From: Neisseria mucosa
GTDB taxonomy: Bacteria > Pseudomonadota > Gammaproteobacteria > Burkholderiales > Neisseriaceae
DNA: 64,000 bases
Reading direction: 5' to 3'
Assembly (NCBI GenBank): GCA_003028315.1
Contig: CP028150.1
Coordinates: forward strand, 806,001-870,000
The notes below the pieces were generated by a model. That model was not told the DNA's origin. It made no database searches and saw only the letters and a list, made by a program, of their open reading frames with translations. Shown here one piece after another: positions 1 through 8,751 of this stretch. The first letter of the stretch is position 1. Each line of letters begins with the position of its first letter. A program made the translations under genes and the position numbers.

Positions 1-25
1 TTTAAGTGATGAAGAGAAGACGCAA

Positions 26-70
26 AAAGGTCGTCTGAAAACTTGTTTTGCTTGTTTTCAGACGACCTTT
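26..70. terminator. Inverted uptake-sequence hairpin after argD
   Basis: Two copies of the 12-base uptake sequence AGGTCGTCTGAA face each other across an 11-base loop, with A and T runs outside the stem. It lies 75 bases beyond the argD stop and is the likely intrinsic terminator for that gene. Paired uptake sequences commonly serve as terminators in Neisseria. Confidence 0.75.
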
Positions 71-144
71 AACGTGAATAAGCCACGGTGATTGATAAAA
101 ATTTTTGAAATAGCCAAGAAAGCCTTGGTTCGTAATTTCTTAAA

Positions 145-1326
145 TCAGACTATCCATTCCGTTAATGCGGCCTCCAAGCGTTTCAGTCCTTCCGCCATAT
201 CTTCATCATTTAGCAGCAGGCTGGGCGCAAAGCGCACAACATCGGATCCGGCAACCAATACCATCAAACCGTGTTTCAGCGCGGCAGCAGTAATTTCCGA
301 AGCGCGACCTTGGTATTTGTCTGCTAGCACGCAGCCGATGAGCAGCCCCATACCGCGGACTTCTTTAAACACGCCAGTTTTCTCGCCCAATTCCCGCAAG
401 GTCGTCTGAAATTTTTGTCCTTGTTTTTCGACATGTGCCAAGGTTTCCGGCGCATTGATAATGTCGAACGCGCGGCTGCCGACGGCGCACGCCATCGGGT
501 TGCCGCCGAAAGTTGAGCCGTGCGTCCCCGGCCCGAAGGTCGGAGCGATTTTGTCAGTGGTCAGAATCGCGCCGATGGGGAAGCCGCCGCCTAAGGCTTT
601 GGCGGAGCTGAGAATATCGGGCGTAATGCCGTAATGTTCGTAGGCGAACAGTTTGCCCGTGTGTCCCATACCGGTTTGCACTTCGTCTAAAATCAGCAAT
701 GCGCCGTGTTTGTCGCACAAACGGCGCGCGGCTTGCAGATATTCCTGCGTCGCGGGCAGGATGCCGCTTTCGCCTTGAATCGGCTCGATGATTACCGCAC
801 AGGTGTTTTCGCTGATGGCGGCTTCCAATGCAGCAATATTGTTGAACGGAACGTAGGTAATGCCTTGCGGCAGCGGCGCGTAGTCTTTGCTGTATTTGGG
901 CTGACCGCCGACTGAGACAGTAAACAGCGTACGGCCGTGGAAGCTGTTGAGGCAGGAGATGATTTCGGTTTTGTGTTCGCCGAAATGATCGCGACCGTAT
1001 TTGCGCGCCAGTTTCAGCGCGGCTTCGTTGGCTTCCGCGCCGGAATTGCAGAAAAACACTTTATCGGCGAAGGTATGCTCTACCAGCTTTTTCGCCAATT
1101 CCTGCGCTGGCTTGGTCGTGTAGATATTGGAAATATGCCACAATTTTTGCGACTGCTCTGCCAGCACGGCAACCAAATCGGGATGGCAGTGTCCCAACGC
1201 ATTGACCGCGATACCGCCCGACAAGTCGATATATTCACGACCTTCAATATCCCAGACGCGGCTGCCGAGGGCGCGTTCTGGAATCATAGGGGCGAATGAA
1301 AAGTTGGGAGTCAGGTAGTTTTGCAT
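145..1326 (-). CDS. argD: Acetylornithine aminotransferase
   Basis: This PLP enzyme moves an amino group from glutamate to N-acetylglutamate semialdehyde in arginine synthesis, in the cytosol. The 393 residues are close to the usual class III aminotransferase length of about 400. Visible marks are the phosphate-binding GAEANEAAL near residue 96, the LDEVQTGMG motif with the pyridine-binding Asp near 214, and the PLP Lys near 243 in SSAKALGGGFP. The start MQNYLTPNFSFAPM follows an AGGAAA-like ribosome site. ArgD enzymes often also act on succinyl-diaminopimelate in lysine synthesis, but the sequence alone cannot show this. It stands alone, reading away from the next genes. Confidence 0.93.
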   Translation of the reverse strand: MQNYLTPNFSFAPMIPERALGSRVWDIEGREYIDLSGGIAVNALGHCHPDLVAVLAEQSQKLWHISNIYTTKPAQELAKKLVEHTFADKVFFCNSGAEANEAALKLARKYGRDHFGEHKTEIISCLNSFHGRTLFTVSVGGQPKYSKDYAPLPQGITYVPFNNIAALEAAISENTCAVIIEPIQGESGILPATQEYLQAARRLCDKHGALLILDEVQTGMGHTGKLFAYEHYGITPDILSSAKALGGGFPIGAILTTDKIAPTFGPGTHGSTFGGNPMACAVGSRAFDIINAPETLAHVEKQGQKFQTTLRELGEKTGVFKEVRGMGLLIGCVLADKYQGRASEITAAALKHGLMVLVAGSDVVRFAPSLLLNDEDMAEGLKRLEAALTEWIV

Positions 1327-1471
1327 CCGATTTCCTTTGCAGTGAATTTATTGAAAATAAGCGGGGATTATGCGCCGCCCGAAACAAAGCTTCAAGCCGG
1401 AATGGGCGGGACGCAAAGTAAGTAGAAATTTCGGCTACAATATGTATTTTACCGACCGTAGAAAGAATATC

Positions 1472-1810
1472 ATGAACATCCTGCCTTATCAGACTGAAAT
1501 TGCCGAGCGTATGCTGGTTGGCACCGAAGGCGAAACCATTCATCCCGGCGCGCAATTTGTTCAAACGGCCAACGGCTATTGGATAGCTTGGCACGAGGGC
1601 GATGCAGCCCTGCTGGCTCCCGATACGCCACCCGATATTCCGTGTTTTTGGGTAGAAGGGGCGCAAAGTTTGGAAGAGTTGGTCGAATTGGTCGAAAACG
1701 GTGAGTTTGACGAAATGGAAGAGTTTGACGGCGACGATGACGCGTGGCACGAACATGCGGCGGGCTGTGATGGCGGGCATGACGGTCATTGCGGATGTTC
1801 GCATTCATGA
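1472..1810 (+). CDS. Conserved hypothetical protein with His/Cys-rich tail
   Basis: A 112-residue soluble protein beginning MNILPYQTEIAERML, with no signal peptide or membrane segment. I chose the ATG at 1472 because GAAAGAA lies just upstream and the conserved-looking sequence begins there; a longer reading from 1370 looks non-coding. The middle is acidic (runs of Glu and Asp around residues 75-92). The last 20 residues are packed with His, Cys and Gly and end CGCSHS, which suggests metal binding. It overlaps the next gene by an ATGA junction, so translation of the two is probably coupled. I do not recognise a function. Confidence 0.75.
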   Translation: MNILPYQTEIAERMLVGTEGETIHPGAQFVQTANGYWIAWHEGDAALLAPDTPPDIPCFWVEGAQSLEELVELVENGEFDEMEEFDGDDDAWHEHAAGCDGGHDGHCGCSHS

Positions 1811-2121
1811 AAATGAAGATGAAAACCTTGCTTCTGCCTTTGGTCTGCCTGGCGCTGAACGGTTGCGTCGTCAGAGCGGCAGTCGATTTGGCGGTAACGA
1901 CCGTCATGACGGCGGGCAAGGTTGTCGTCAAAGGTACGGGCGCAGTTATTGATGCCGTCATTCCCGACAGAGATAAAAAGAAAGACAAAGAAAAGGATAA
2001 AGGTAAAAAACGCCGTCCTGTTTCAGACGACGGTGTGTATCCGGGTTCTTATCCGCCTGCATCGGAAGAGGGCGGTTACTCTGTTCCGCAAGATTCAGGA
2101 TATTCGGACAGGGGATGGTAA
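1807..2121 (+). CDS. Small basic lipoprotein
   Basis: A 104-residue predicted lipoprotein. The N-terminus MKMKMKTLLLPLVCLALNGC is a lipoprotein signal with lipobox LNGC, giving a mature Cys at residue 20. A short Val/Ala-rich segment follows, then a Lys/Arg/Asp run around residues 55-70, then a Gly/Ser/Tyr/Pro-rich tail. The start ATG at 1807 overlaps the stop of the upstream gene, which points to coupled translation. Short lipoproteins of this plan are common in Neisseria, but their role is unknown to me. The tail looks disordered. Confidence 0.75.
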   Translation: MKMKMKTLLLPLVCLALNGCVVRAAVDLAVTTVMTAGKVVVKGTGAVIDAVIPDRDKKKDKEKDKGKKRRPVSDDGVYPGSYPPASEEGGYSVPQDSGYSDRGW

Positions 2122-2153
2122 GGACGGATGTCTTTTGTCCTTGCAGCCATATA

Positions 2154-2213
2154 AAAAGGTTGTCTGAAAGGTTTGAGCGCGACCCGCTCGACTTATTTTC
2201 AGACGACCTTTTT
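2154..2213. terminator. Bidirectional hairpin between lipoprotein gene and aroA
   Basis: One arm carries a variant uptake sequence (GGTTGTCTGAAA) and the other the standard one, with A and T runs outside. It lies between two converging genes and can end transcription from both sides. Confidence 0.75.
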
Positions 2214-2236
2214 GTTTGGGTAAACGTTCTTCCGCT

Positions 2237-3535
2237 TTAAACCGCGTCGGTCAGCGATGAGAACACTTCAAAATAAGTCGGGAAGGTTTTATGGGTGCAT
2301 TTCGGGTCGTTGATGACGACGGGTACGCCCAACAGGGAAACCAGCGAGAAACACATCGCCATGCGGTGGTCGTCGTAAGTGTCGATGACGGCGTCGGGTG
2401 TCAGCGTTTCAGGCGGGGTGATGTGAATCGCTTCGGCTTCTTCGACGACTTTTGCACCGAGTTTGCGCAACTCGTTTGCCATCGCGTCGATGCGGTCGGT
2501 TTCCTTGACGCGCCATGAACCGATGTTGCGCAGCGTGCAGGTTTGTCCTGTGGCAAGGGCAACGATGGCGAGGGTCATGGCGGCATCGGGGATATGGTTC
2601 GCATCCAAATCAAAGGCTTGGACGGTACGTTCTTTCGGACGCGAGACTTCGACGAAGTTTTCACCCCACACCACATCCGCCCCGATTTTTTCCAGCTCGC
2701 GGGCAAAGGCGACATCGCCCTGTATGCTGTTTGCGCCGATACCGGTAACGCGGACGGGCGTGGCGGCAATCAAACCTGCTGCGAGGAAGTAGGACGCGCT
2801 GGAGGCATCGCCTTCGACGTGCAGATGTTCGGGCGCGTGGTAGTGCGCATCTGCGGGAATTTTGAAGACGCGGTAGTCTTCATTGGCAACCTGTACGCCG
2901 AATTGCGCCATCAGTTTCAAGGTGATGTCGATATAGGGCTTGGAAATCAACTCGCCGACCATACGGATTTCAAATGCCTGCCCGGTCAGCGGCAACGCCA
3001 TCAAGAGGGCGGTCAGAAACTGGCTGGACACATTGCCTTTAATCGGAATCACACGCTCGCCGCGGTCTTGGCGTTCGCCGATATGAAGCGGTGGATAGTG
3101 TTCGTTGCCGAGATATTCGACATCGGCGCCGGCAATCCGCAGCGCATCGACCAAATCGCCGATAGGGCGTTCGTGCATACGCGCAACGCCGTGCAGATGA
3201 TAATCGCCGCCCAAAACCGCCAGCGCGGCAGTCAGCGGACGGAATGCCGTTCCCGCGTTGCCTAAAAACAAATCGGCAGTGCGGTTTGGAAATTGTCCGC
3301 CTGTGCCGTGTACTTTCAGACGACCTTCGGCAAGATATTCGATTTCAACGCCGAGTTTATCGAGCGCTTCCAACATACGGTCGGTATCGTCGGATTTGAG
3401 CAGGGAATGGATTTCGCAAGTGTTGTCGGACAAGGCGGCAAGCAGCAGGGTGCGGTTGCTGATGCTTTTGGAGCCGGGCAGGGCGACGGTGGCGGGTTTG
3501 AGCGAGGCGGCGGGGAGGCGGATGGATTCGGTCAT
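2237..3535 (-). CDS. aroA: EPSP synthase (3-phosphoshikimate 1-carboxyvinyltransferase)
   Basis: Joins shikimate-3-phosphate and phosphoenolpyruvate in the sixth step of the shikimate pathway, leading to chorismate. The 432 residues match the family length. The N-terminal LPGSKSISNRTLLLAAL (residues 19-35, with the substrate-binding Lys at 23) and the later RVKETDRIDAM motif are both signatures of the enzyme. I chose MTESIRLPAA at 3535; an in-frame extension to 3616 contains an uptake sequence and is probably not translated. trpE, which uses chorismate, diverges from it just upstream. Confidence 0.95.
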   Translation of the reverse strand: MTESIRLPAASLKPATVALPGSKSISNRTLLLAALSDNTCEIHSLLKSDDTDRMLEALDKLGVEIEYLAEGRLKVHGTGGQFPNRTADLFLGNAGTAFRPLTAALAVLGGDYHLHGVARMHERPIGDLVDALRIAGADVEYLGNEHYPPLHIGERQDRGERVIPIKGNVSSQFLTALLMALPLTGQAFEIRMVGELISKPYIDITLKLMAQFGVQVANEDYRVFKIPADAHYHAPEHLHVEGDASSASYFLAAGLIAATPVRVTGIGANSIQGDVAFARELEKIGADVVWGENFVEVSRPKERTVQAFDLDANHIPDAAMTLAIVALATGQTCTLRNIGSWRVKETDRIDAMANELRKLGAKVVEEAEAIHITPPETLTPDAVIDTYDDHRMAMCFSLVSLLGVPVVINDPKCTHKTFPTYFEVFSSLTDAV

Positions 3536-3764
3536 GATGGTCGTTTGGGAAGCGGAAACAGAAAACGGCATTATACGGTAGGGAGGGGTCGTCTGAAAAA
3601 CCAAAACTGTCAACAATCCGCATAAAATGTTATACTTTTCCGCAATTTTGCAACGATGGCGCGGGCTTGTTTTTTATGCCCGCCAAGCGCGTCGTCCCAA
3701 GATTTTCAAAGACTTTTACACGTTCGCAAGGTCGTCTGAAAAGTACCCGACAAACGGAATAGAA

Positions 3765-5240
3765 ATGATCAGCAAACAAGAATACCAAGCCCAAGCCGCC
3801 CAAGGCTACAACCGCATCCCGCTCGTGCAAGAACTCCTTGCCGACTTGGATACGCCGCTTTCCCTCTATCTCAAACTCGCCAACCGCCCCTATACCTACC
3901 TGCTCGAATCCGTTGTCGGCGGCGAACGTTTCGGCCGCTATTCCTTTATCGGCCTGCCTTGCAGCCACTATCTCAAAGTCAGCGGCAAACACGTCGATGT
4001 TTATCAAAACGGCGAAATAGTCGAGCAACACGACGGCAATCCGCTGCCCTTTATCGAAGCCTTCCACAACCGCTTCAAAACGCCCGAAATCCCAAGCCTG
4101 CCGCGCTTTACCGGCGGATTAGTCGGCTACTTCGGTTACGAAACCATCTACAATTTCGAACACTTCGCCCACCGCCTGAAAAACAGCGCCAAAGCCGACC
4201 CGCTTGGCACACCCGACATCTTGCTGATGCTGTCGCAAGAGTTGGCGGTTATCGACAATTTAAGCGGCAAAATCCACCTCATCGTTTACGCCGATCCCTC
4301 GCAGCCCGACGGCTACGAACGCGCCCGCGAACGCCTCGAAGACATCCGCACCCAGTTGCGTCAAAGCTGCGCTATCCCGCTCTCGCTCGGCAGCAAACAC
4401 ACCGAAGCCGTCAGCGAGTTCGGCGAAGAGCCGTTCAAAGCCTGCGTCGACAAAATCAAAGACTACATCTTCGCAGGCGACTGTATGCAGGTCGTCCCCA
4501 GCCAGCGCATGAGCATGGAATTCACCGACAGCCCGCTCGCCCTCTACCGCGCCTTGCGCACGCTCAACCCCTCGCCTTATCTCTTTTACTACGATTTCGG
4601 CGATTTCCACATCGTCGGTTCCTCGCCCGAAATCCTCGTCCGCCGCGAACGCGACGACGTCATCGTCCGTCCCATCGCCGGCACGCGCCTGCGCGGCAAA
4701 ACACCTGCCGAAGACCTTGCCAACGAGCAGGATTTATTAAGCGACGCCAAAGAAATTGCCGAACACGTCATGCTTATCGATTTAGGGCGCAACGACGTCG
4801 GACGCATCAGCAAAACGGGCGAAGTCAAAGTAACCGACAAAATGGTGATTGAAAAATACTCCCATGTGATGCACATCGTTTCCAACGTCGAAGGTCGTCT
4901 GAAAGAGGGCATTACCAACATGGACATCCTCGCCGCCACGTTCCCCGCCGGCACACTCTCCGGCGCACCCAAAGTCCGTGCCATGGAAATCATCGAAGAA
5001 GTCGAACCGAGCAAACGCGGCATCTACGGCGGCGCCGTCGGCGTCTGGGGTTTCAACAACGATATGGATTTGGCAATCGCCATCCGTACCGCCGTGGTGA
5101 AAAACAACACGCTATACGTCCAAAGCGGCGCAGGTATCGTCGCCGACTCCGACCCGACCTCCGAATGGCAGGAAACGCAGAACAAAGCCCGAGCAGTAGT
5201 CAGGGCGGCGCAGATGGTGCAGGAAGGGTTGGATAGGTAG
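3765..5240 (+). CDS. trpE: Anthranilate synthase component I
   Basis: Converts chorismate to anthranilate, the first committed step of tryptophan synthesis, using ammonia delivered by the TrpG subunit. No trpG is adjacent. The 491-residue product begins MISKQEYQAQAAQGYNRIPL; the 46 in-frame codons upstream hold an uptake sequence and are unlikely to be translated. The LLES motif near residue 45, known in the family as part of the tryptophan feedback site, is present. The catalytic C-terminal domain has LIDLGRNDVGR and GAGIVADSDP, typical of chorismate-using enzymes. The gene diverges from aroA. Confidence 0.95.
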   Translation: MISKQEYQAQAAQGYNRIPLVQELLADLDTPLSLYLKLANRPYTYLLESVVGGERFGRYSFIGLPCSHYLKVSGKHVDVYQNGEIVEQHDGNPLPFIEAFHNRFKTPEIPSLPRFTGGLVGYFGYETIYNFEHFAHRLKNSAKADPLGTPDILLMLSQELAVIDNLSGKIHLIVYADPSQPDGYERARERLEDIRTQLRQSCAIPLSLGSKHTEAVSEFGEEPFKACVDKIKDYIFAGDCMQVVPSQRMSMEFTDSPLALYRALRTLNPSPYLFYYDFGDFHIVGSSPEILVRRERDDVIVRPIAGTRLRGKTPAEDLANEQDLLSDAKEIAEHVMLIDLGRNDVGRISKTGEVKVTDKMVIEKYSHVMHIVSNVEGRLKEGITNMDILAATFPAGTLSGAPKVRAMEIIEEVEPSKRGIYGGAVGVWGFNNDMDLAIAIRTAVVKNNTLYVQSGAGIVADSDPTSEWQETQNKARAVVRAAQMVQEGLDR

Positions 5241-5248
5241 ACTTGGAG

Positions 5249-5289
5249 TTTTCAGACGGCCTTTAAGGAATCAACAGGCCGTCTGAAAA
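5249..5289. terminator. Uptake-sequence hairpin after trpE
   Basis: Inverted pair using the AGGCCGTCTGAA spelling, unlike most in this window, which read AGGTCGTCTGAA. It starts nine bases after the trpE stop. Confidence 0.7.
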
Positions 5290-5341
5290 TCCAAACAATA
5301 AGCAGCAATCGTTTGATTAGAACAGCTACCTTTACTGCGTC

Positions 5342-5436
5342 ATTCCCGCGCAGGCGGGAATCCAGAAATTTGAAATGACGGTAATCTTTAAATATTCCTG
5401 AAAACCGGAGGCCTGGATTCCCGTCTACGCGGGAAT
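5342..5436. repeat. dRS3-bounded intergenic element (NIME type), copy 1
   Basis: Two 20-base dRS3 palindromes of the form ATTCCC-N8-GGGAAT (5342-5361 and 5417-5436) enclose about 55 bases of unit sequence. This is the build of neisserial intergenic mosaic elements. It lies just upstream of the GIY-YIG gene; a second element of nearly the same size lies downstream. Confidence 0.85.
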
Positions 5437-5462
5437 GACGGATTAAAGTTTTTTGCAGAAAC

Positions 5463-5753
5463 ATGATGCAACCTGCCGTTTACATACTCGCCAGCCAAAG
5501 AAACGGAACGCTGTATATCGGTGTAACATCCAATCTTATCCAACGTGTTTACCAACATAGAGAACATTTGGCGCAAGGATTTACAAATCAGCATCATGTA
5601 ACCATGTTGGTTTGGTATGAACTGCATTCCACGATGGAACACGCCATTACCAGGGAAAAGCAACTGAAAAAATGGAATCGGCAATGGAAGCTGCGCCTTA
5701 TTGAAGAGAAAAATCCAGGTTGGCAGGATTTATGGTTTGAGATTATTAAATAA
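5463..5753 (+). CDS. GIY-YIG nuclease-fold protein
   Basis: A 96-residue single-domain protein of the small GIY-YIG (UPF0213-like) family. The motif shows as VYILASQRNGTLYIGVTSN at residues 6-24, followed by L..RVYQH near 32 and by AITREKQLKKW near 60-70, whose Glu is the expected metal ligand. The family fold cuts DNA in larger proteins, but the role of these short stand-alone members is not established. The start is MMQPAVYILAS. The gene sits alone between two dRS3-bounded elements, which suggests it moved as a cassette. Confidence 0.85.
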   Translation: MMQPAVYILASQRNGTLYIGVTSNLIQRVYQHREHLAQGFTNQHHVTMLVWYELHSTMEHAITREKQLKKWNRQWKLRLIEEKNPGWQDLWFEIIK

Positions 5754-5806
5754 CCATCATTTCCATAAAACATGTAATTTAACCTTGGTACCCCTTGAAT
5801 TTCGTC

Positions 5807-5900
5807 ATTCCCGCGCAGGCGGGAATCCAGACTCTTAGGTTTCAGGAATCTTTAAACATTGCAGGATATTTACCCTCTGGATTCCCGCCTGCGCGGGAAT
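5807..5900. repeat. dRS3-bounded intergenic element (NIME type), copy 2
   Basis: Palindromes at 5807-5826 and 5881-5900 enclose a unit related to, but different from, the one upstream of the GIY-YIG gene. Its left palindrome is identical to the left one of copy 1. The two elements have the same orientation and differ by one base in length. Confidence 0.85.
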
Positions 5901-5962
5901 GACGGACTGACGGTTTCAGACGACCTGAAATAAACAGCAGAACACAGACAGATTAAAACGCT

Positions 5963-7099
5963 ATGAACAAATCCCCCATCCTCCCGCCAGCCATGCTCGG
6001 CATCCTCGGCGGCGGCCAATTAGGCAGAATGTTTACCGTTGCCGCCAAAACCATGGGCTACAAAGTAACCGTTCTCGACCCCGATCCGAACGCGCCGGCG
6101 GCGGAATTTGCCGACCGCCATTTGTGCGCGCCGTTTGACGACCAAGGCGCTTTGGACGAATTGGCAAAATGCGCGGCGGTTACCACTGAATTTGAAAACG
6201 TCAATGCCGACGCGATGCGCTTTTTGGCAAAACATACCAATGTTTCCCCTAGCGGCGACTGCGTGGCCATCGCGCAAAATCGTATTCAGGAAAAAGCATG
6301 GATACGCAAAGCGGGGCTGCAAACCGCGCCGTATCAAGCGGTTTACCGTTCAGATGACATCAGCGAAGAAAGCGCGCAATTTTTGCCCGGCATCCTGAAA
6401 ACGGCTACTTTGGGCTACGACGGCAAAGGGCAAATCCGCGTCAAAACGGTGGACGAACTCAAAGCCGCGTTTGCCGAACACGGCGGCGTGGATTGTGTTT
6501 TGGAAAAAATGGTGGATTTGCGCGGCGAGATTTCCGTTATCGTATGTCGTCTGAACAATGAAAATGTGCAAACCTTCGACCCCGCCGAAAACATCCACGA
6601 AAACGGCATCTTGGCTTATTCCATCGTCCCCGCGCGGTTGAGTGCCGACGTGCAACAACAGGCGCGGCAAATGGCGCAACGCTTGGCGGACGAATTGGAT
6701 TATGTCGGGGTATTGGCGGTGGAAATGTTCGTCGTCGGCGACACGCACGAATTGGTCGTCAACGAAATCGCCCCGCGCCCGCACAATTCCGGCCACCACA
6801 CCATCGATGCCTGCGCCGCAGACCAGTTCCAGCAGCAGGTACGCATTATGTGCAATCTGCCGCCCGCCGACACCAAGCTGCTTTCTTCATGCTGCATGGC
6901 GAATATTTTGGGCGACGTTTGGCAGGAAGACGACGGCGAACCGAATTGGCTGCCGTTGCAAAACCATCCGAACGCGCACCTGCACCTGTACGGCAAAAAG
7001 GCCGCGCGGAAAGGCCGCAAAATGGGGCATTTCACCGTTTTGTCCGCCGATGCCGACACTGCTTTTGATGCAGCGGTGAAACTGCATCAAAGTTTATAA
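5963..7099 (+). CDS. purK: 5-(carboxyamino)imidazole ribonucleotide synthase
   Basis: ATP-dependent carboxylation of aminoimidazole ribonucleotide in purine synthesis; the product passes to PurE, which is not nearby. The 378 residues fit the ATP-grasp family. The N-terminal GILGGGQLGRM (residues 13-23) is the nucleotide-binding opening. The ATP-grasp core shows TATLGYDGKGQ, and EIAPRPHNSGHHTIDAC lies in the metal-binding region. The start MNKSPILPPAM follows an A-rich leader. The upstream gap holds a dRS3 element; an uptake-sequence hairpin follows. Confidence 0.95.
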   Translation: MNKSPILPPAMLGILGGGQLGRMFTVAAKTMGYKVTVLDPDPNAPAAEFADRHLCAPFDDQGALDELAKCAAVTTEFENVNADAMRFLAKHTNVSPSGDCVAIAQNRIQEKAWIRKAGLQTAPYQAVYRSDDISEESAQFLPGILKTATLGYDGKGQIRVKTVDELKAAFAEHGGVDCVLEKMVDLRGEISVIVCRLNNENVQTFDPAENIHENGILAYSIVPARLSADVQQQARQMAQRLADELDYVGVLAVEMFVVGDTHELVVNEIAPRPHNSGHHTIDACAADQFQQQVRIMCNLPPADTKLLSSCCMANILGDVWQEDDGEPNWLPLQNHPNAHLHLYGKKAARKGRKMGHFTVLSADADTAFDAAVKLHQSL

Positions 7100-7118
7100 T
7101 TTGCTGATTTTCAAAATG

Positions 7119-7154
7119 TTCAGACGACCTCAGAATCAATCAAGGTCGTCTGAA
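7119..7154. terminator. Uptake-sequence hairpin after purK
   Basis: Perfect inverted pair of the 12-base uptake sequence with a 12-base loop, 20 bases past the purK stop. Confidence 0.7.
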
Positions 7155-7177
7155 AGTTAGACATAACGTACCGAATC

Positions 7178-7660
7178 ATGAGCCTGTTGACCATACTCCG
7201 TCCCGCCACAGTACAAGATTGCCAAGCCATCCATAATGCCCATCTTCATGCCGCCCAATTTGCCTGCATTAGAAGCTACGACGAGAACGTGCTTCAGGCA
7301 TGGGAAGCACTGTTGGACACTGAAAGCTACCGCCATACCATTGACGATCCGGATAAGGCTTTGTGGGTGGTGGAATACAAAGGGGCCATCCGTGGATTTT
7401 TCCAAGTCGATTTTAAGGAAGCGCAATTAGACGCGCTTTATGTGCATCCGATTTTCCATAATCAAGGTTTGGGTACGGCATTGCTGAGGCGTGCCGAAGA
7501 GTTGGCGCATCATGCCGGATTGAGTTTTTTAAAACTTTATGCCTCGCTCAATTCCGTTCCGTTTTACCGCATCAACCGTTATGACTCTTTGGGTTCTGCG
7601 GTGTTGCAGTTGAATCGGGAAGTCAAAGTCGAATGCGAATTAATGCGTAAATACCTTTAG
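7178..7660 (+). CDS. GNAT-family N-acetyltransferase
   Basis: A 160-residue GNAT fold protein that would move an acetyl group from acetyl-CoA to an unknown amine. The core β4-α3 region reads LDALYVHPIFHNQGLGTALL (residues about 88-107); QGLGTA is the pyrophosphate-binding loop. A later LKLYASLNSVPFYRINRY matches the family C-terminal half. It starts MSLLTILRPATVQDC, soon after the purK hairpin, and has its own hairpin downstream, so it seems monocistronic. The substrate cannot be read from sequence. Confidence 0.85.
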   Translation: MSLLTILRPATVQDCQAIHNAHLHAAQFACIRSYDENVLQAWEALLDTESYRHTIDDPDKALWVVEYKGAIRGFFQVDFKEAQLDALYVHPIFHNQGLGTALLRRAEELAHHAGLSFLKLYASLNSVPFYRINRYDSLGSAVLQLNREVKVECELMRKYL

Positions 7661-7685
7661 ATACAACCGTCAATCATTTTTCCCG

Positions 7686-7725
7686 TTTTCAGACGACCTT
7701 GTTTGTAAAAGAGGTCGTCTGAAAA
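7686..7725. terminator. Uptake-sequence hairpin after acetyltransferase gene
   Basis: Inverted pair with TTTT/AAAA flanks, between the acetyltransferase and smr genes. Confidence 0.7.
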
Positions 7726-7751
7726 TCGTTTAGCGTTTCAGGTATCCATTT

Positions 7752-8369
7752 ATGAAAACAGATTTCCAATCTACCCTTCAGGCCTTAGGTAAACAGGCGA
7801 AAAAAGAAGCGGAAGAAAAGGCTGCAGCAGAAGCGGCAGCTAAAAAGCAGGAAGCCGAGAATGCCGATTTTGCAAGCATGGTCGGGACGGTAACCCCGTT
7901 GAAACAAACTTCGCAATATTATTCTGCTCCACGCGATAAATCGCCGATAAAGCCGCGTCCGAAAGAAGCATCTTCATTAAATGAGGAAGATTATTTTTAT
8001 ATCGGCAACGGCGGTTGGGATGAGCCGCCTGCTTCGTTCAGTAAGAACGGGCAAGGTAAAAACGACCTGCAACGCCTGCGTAACGGCCATTATCCCGTCG
8101 TTGCCGATGTTGATTTGCATGGCTATACGCAAGAGGAAGCGCAACAGGTATTAAATGAATTTATCGTGTTTGTCCAAAAGCGTGGCGTTTGTGCCGAAAT
8201 TGTCCACGGTAGCGGCTTGGGTTCGGCAGGTTATAAACCTGTTTTAAAAAATATGACGCGCCGTTGGCTGATGCAGCATCCGGATGTTCTTGCCTATATC
8301 GAACCTCGCGAGGGTAATGACGGCGCTGTCCGCATCCTTATCAAACGCCGGCATTCGGAGGAGCAGTAA
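7752..8369 (+). CDS. Smr-domain protein
   Basis: A 205-residue protein with a C-terminal Smr (small MutS-related) domain. The first third is charged and Ala/Glu/Lys-rich, likely helical (KKEAEEKAAAEAAAKKQEAE, about residues 17-36). The Smr domain begins near residue 117 with VDLHGYTQEEAQ. It carries the VHGSGLGS motif and ends in the family ARG-type tail (here GAVRILIKRR). Smr domains are nucleic-acid nucleases, acting on DNA branches or on mRNA in ribosome rescue depending on the family member; which applies here is unclear. A long AT-rich gap separates it from aceE. Confidence 0.88.
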   Translation: MKTDFQSTLQALGKQAKKEAEEKAAAEAAAKKQEAENADFASMVGTVTPLKQTSQYYSAPRDKSPIKPRPKEASSLNEEDYFYIGNGGWDEPPASFSKNGQGKNDLQRLRNGHYPVVADVDLHGYTQEEAQQVLNEFIVFVQKRGVCAEIVHGSGLGSAGYKPVLKNMTRRWLMQHPDVLAYIEPREGNDGAVRILIKRRHSEEQ

Positions 8370-8751
8370 AAAGGTCGTCTGAAATATAGCAGCAAAGCTA
8401 TTTCAAAAACGGTTAAAAGGTTATTTCGGTTTTTTTCATTTTATTTTCGTTTTTGTGTTAAAAAAGAAAATTAAATGGGAAAAGTTTGATTGTTTTTGAA
8501 TATATTAAATTGAAATTTGCTAGTTATACCGTTTGCTGATAGGATTCGAAGCGAAGCAGATTCAAATAAATTCACCAGTGCGTCTTTTGTTTTTAATCCG
8601 GTTTTTAACTGATTGAAAAGATTTAGATTATCTAATTTTATTTGATTTGATTTTAGAAACTTTTCGTTTTTGTATACCAATTTTCGCAAACGAAAACATT
8701 AGGGGTATAACCCTCCGTCATTGAATAACACTCAACATAAGGATAGATACT
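8370..8751 (+). promoter_or_regulatory. AT-rich leader of the pyruvate dehydrogenase genes
   Basis: About 380 bases with no convincing gene, much richer in A and T than its surroundings, especially 8400-8700. A 72-codon reading on the minus strand looks like chance in AT-rich DNA. The last 50 bases hold the imperfect palindrome AGGGGTATAACCCT (8701-8714) and a GGA-containing ribosome site just before aceE. The region probably carries the promoter and control sites for aceE, but I cannot place a clear -35/-10 pair. Confidence 0.45.

Noticed and set aside
8471..8689. 72-codon minus-strand frame upstream of aceE
   Set aside because: Asn/Lys/Leu-rich, no good ribosome site, in AT-rich DNA; more likely chance.
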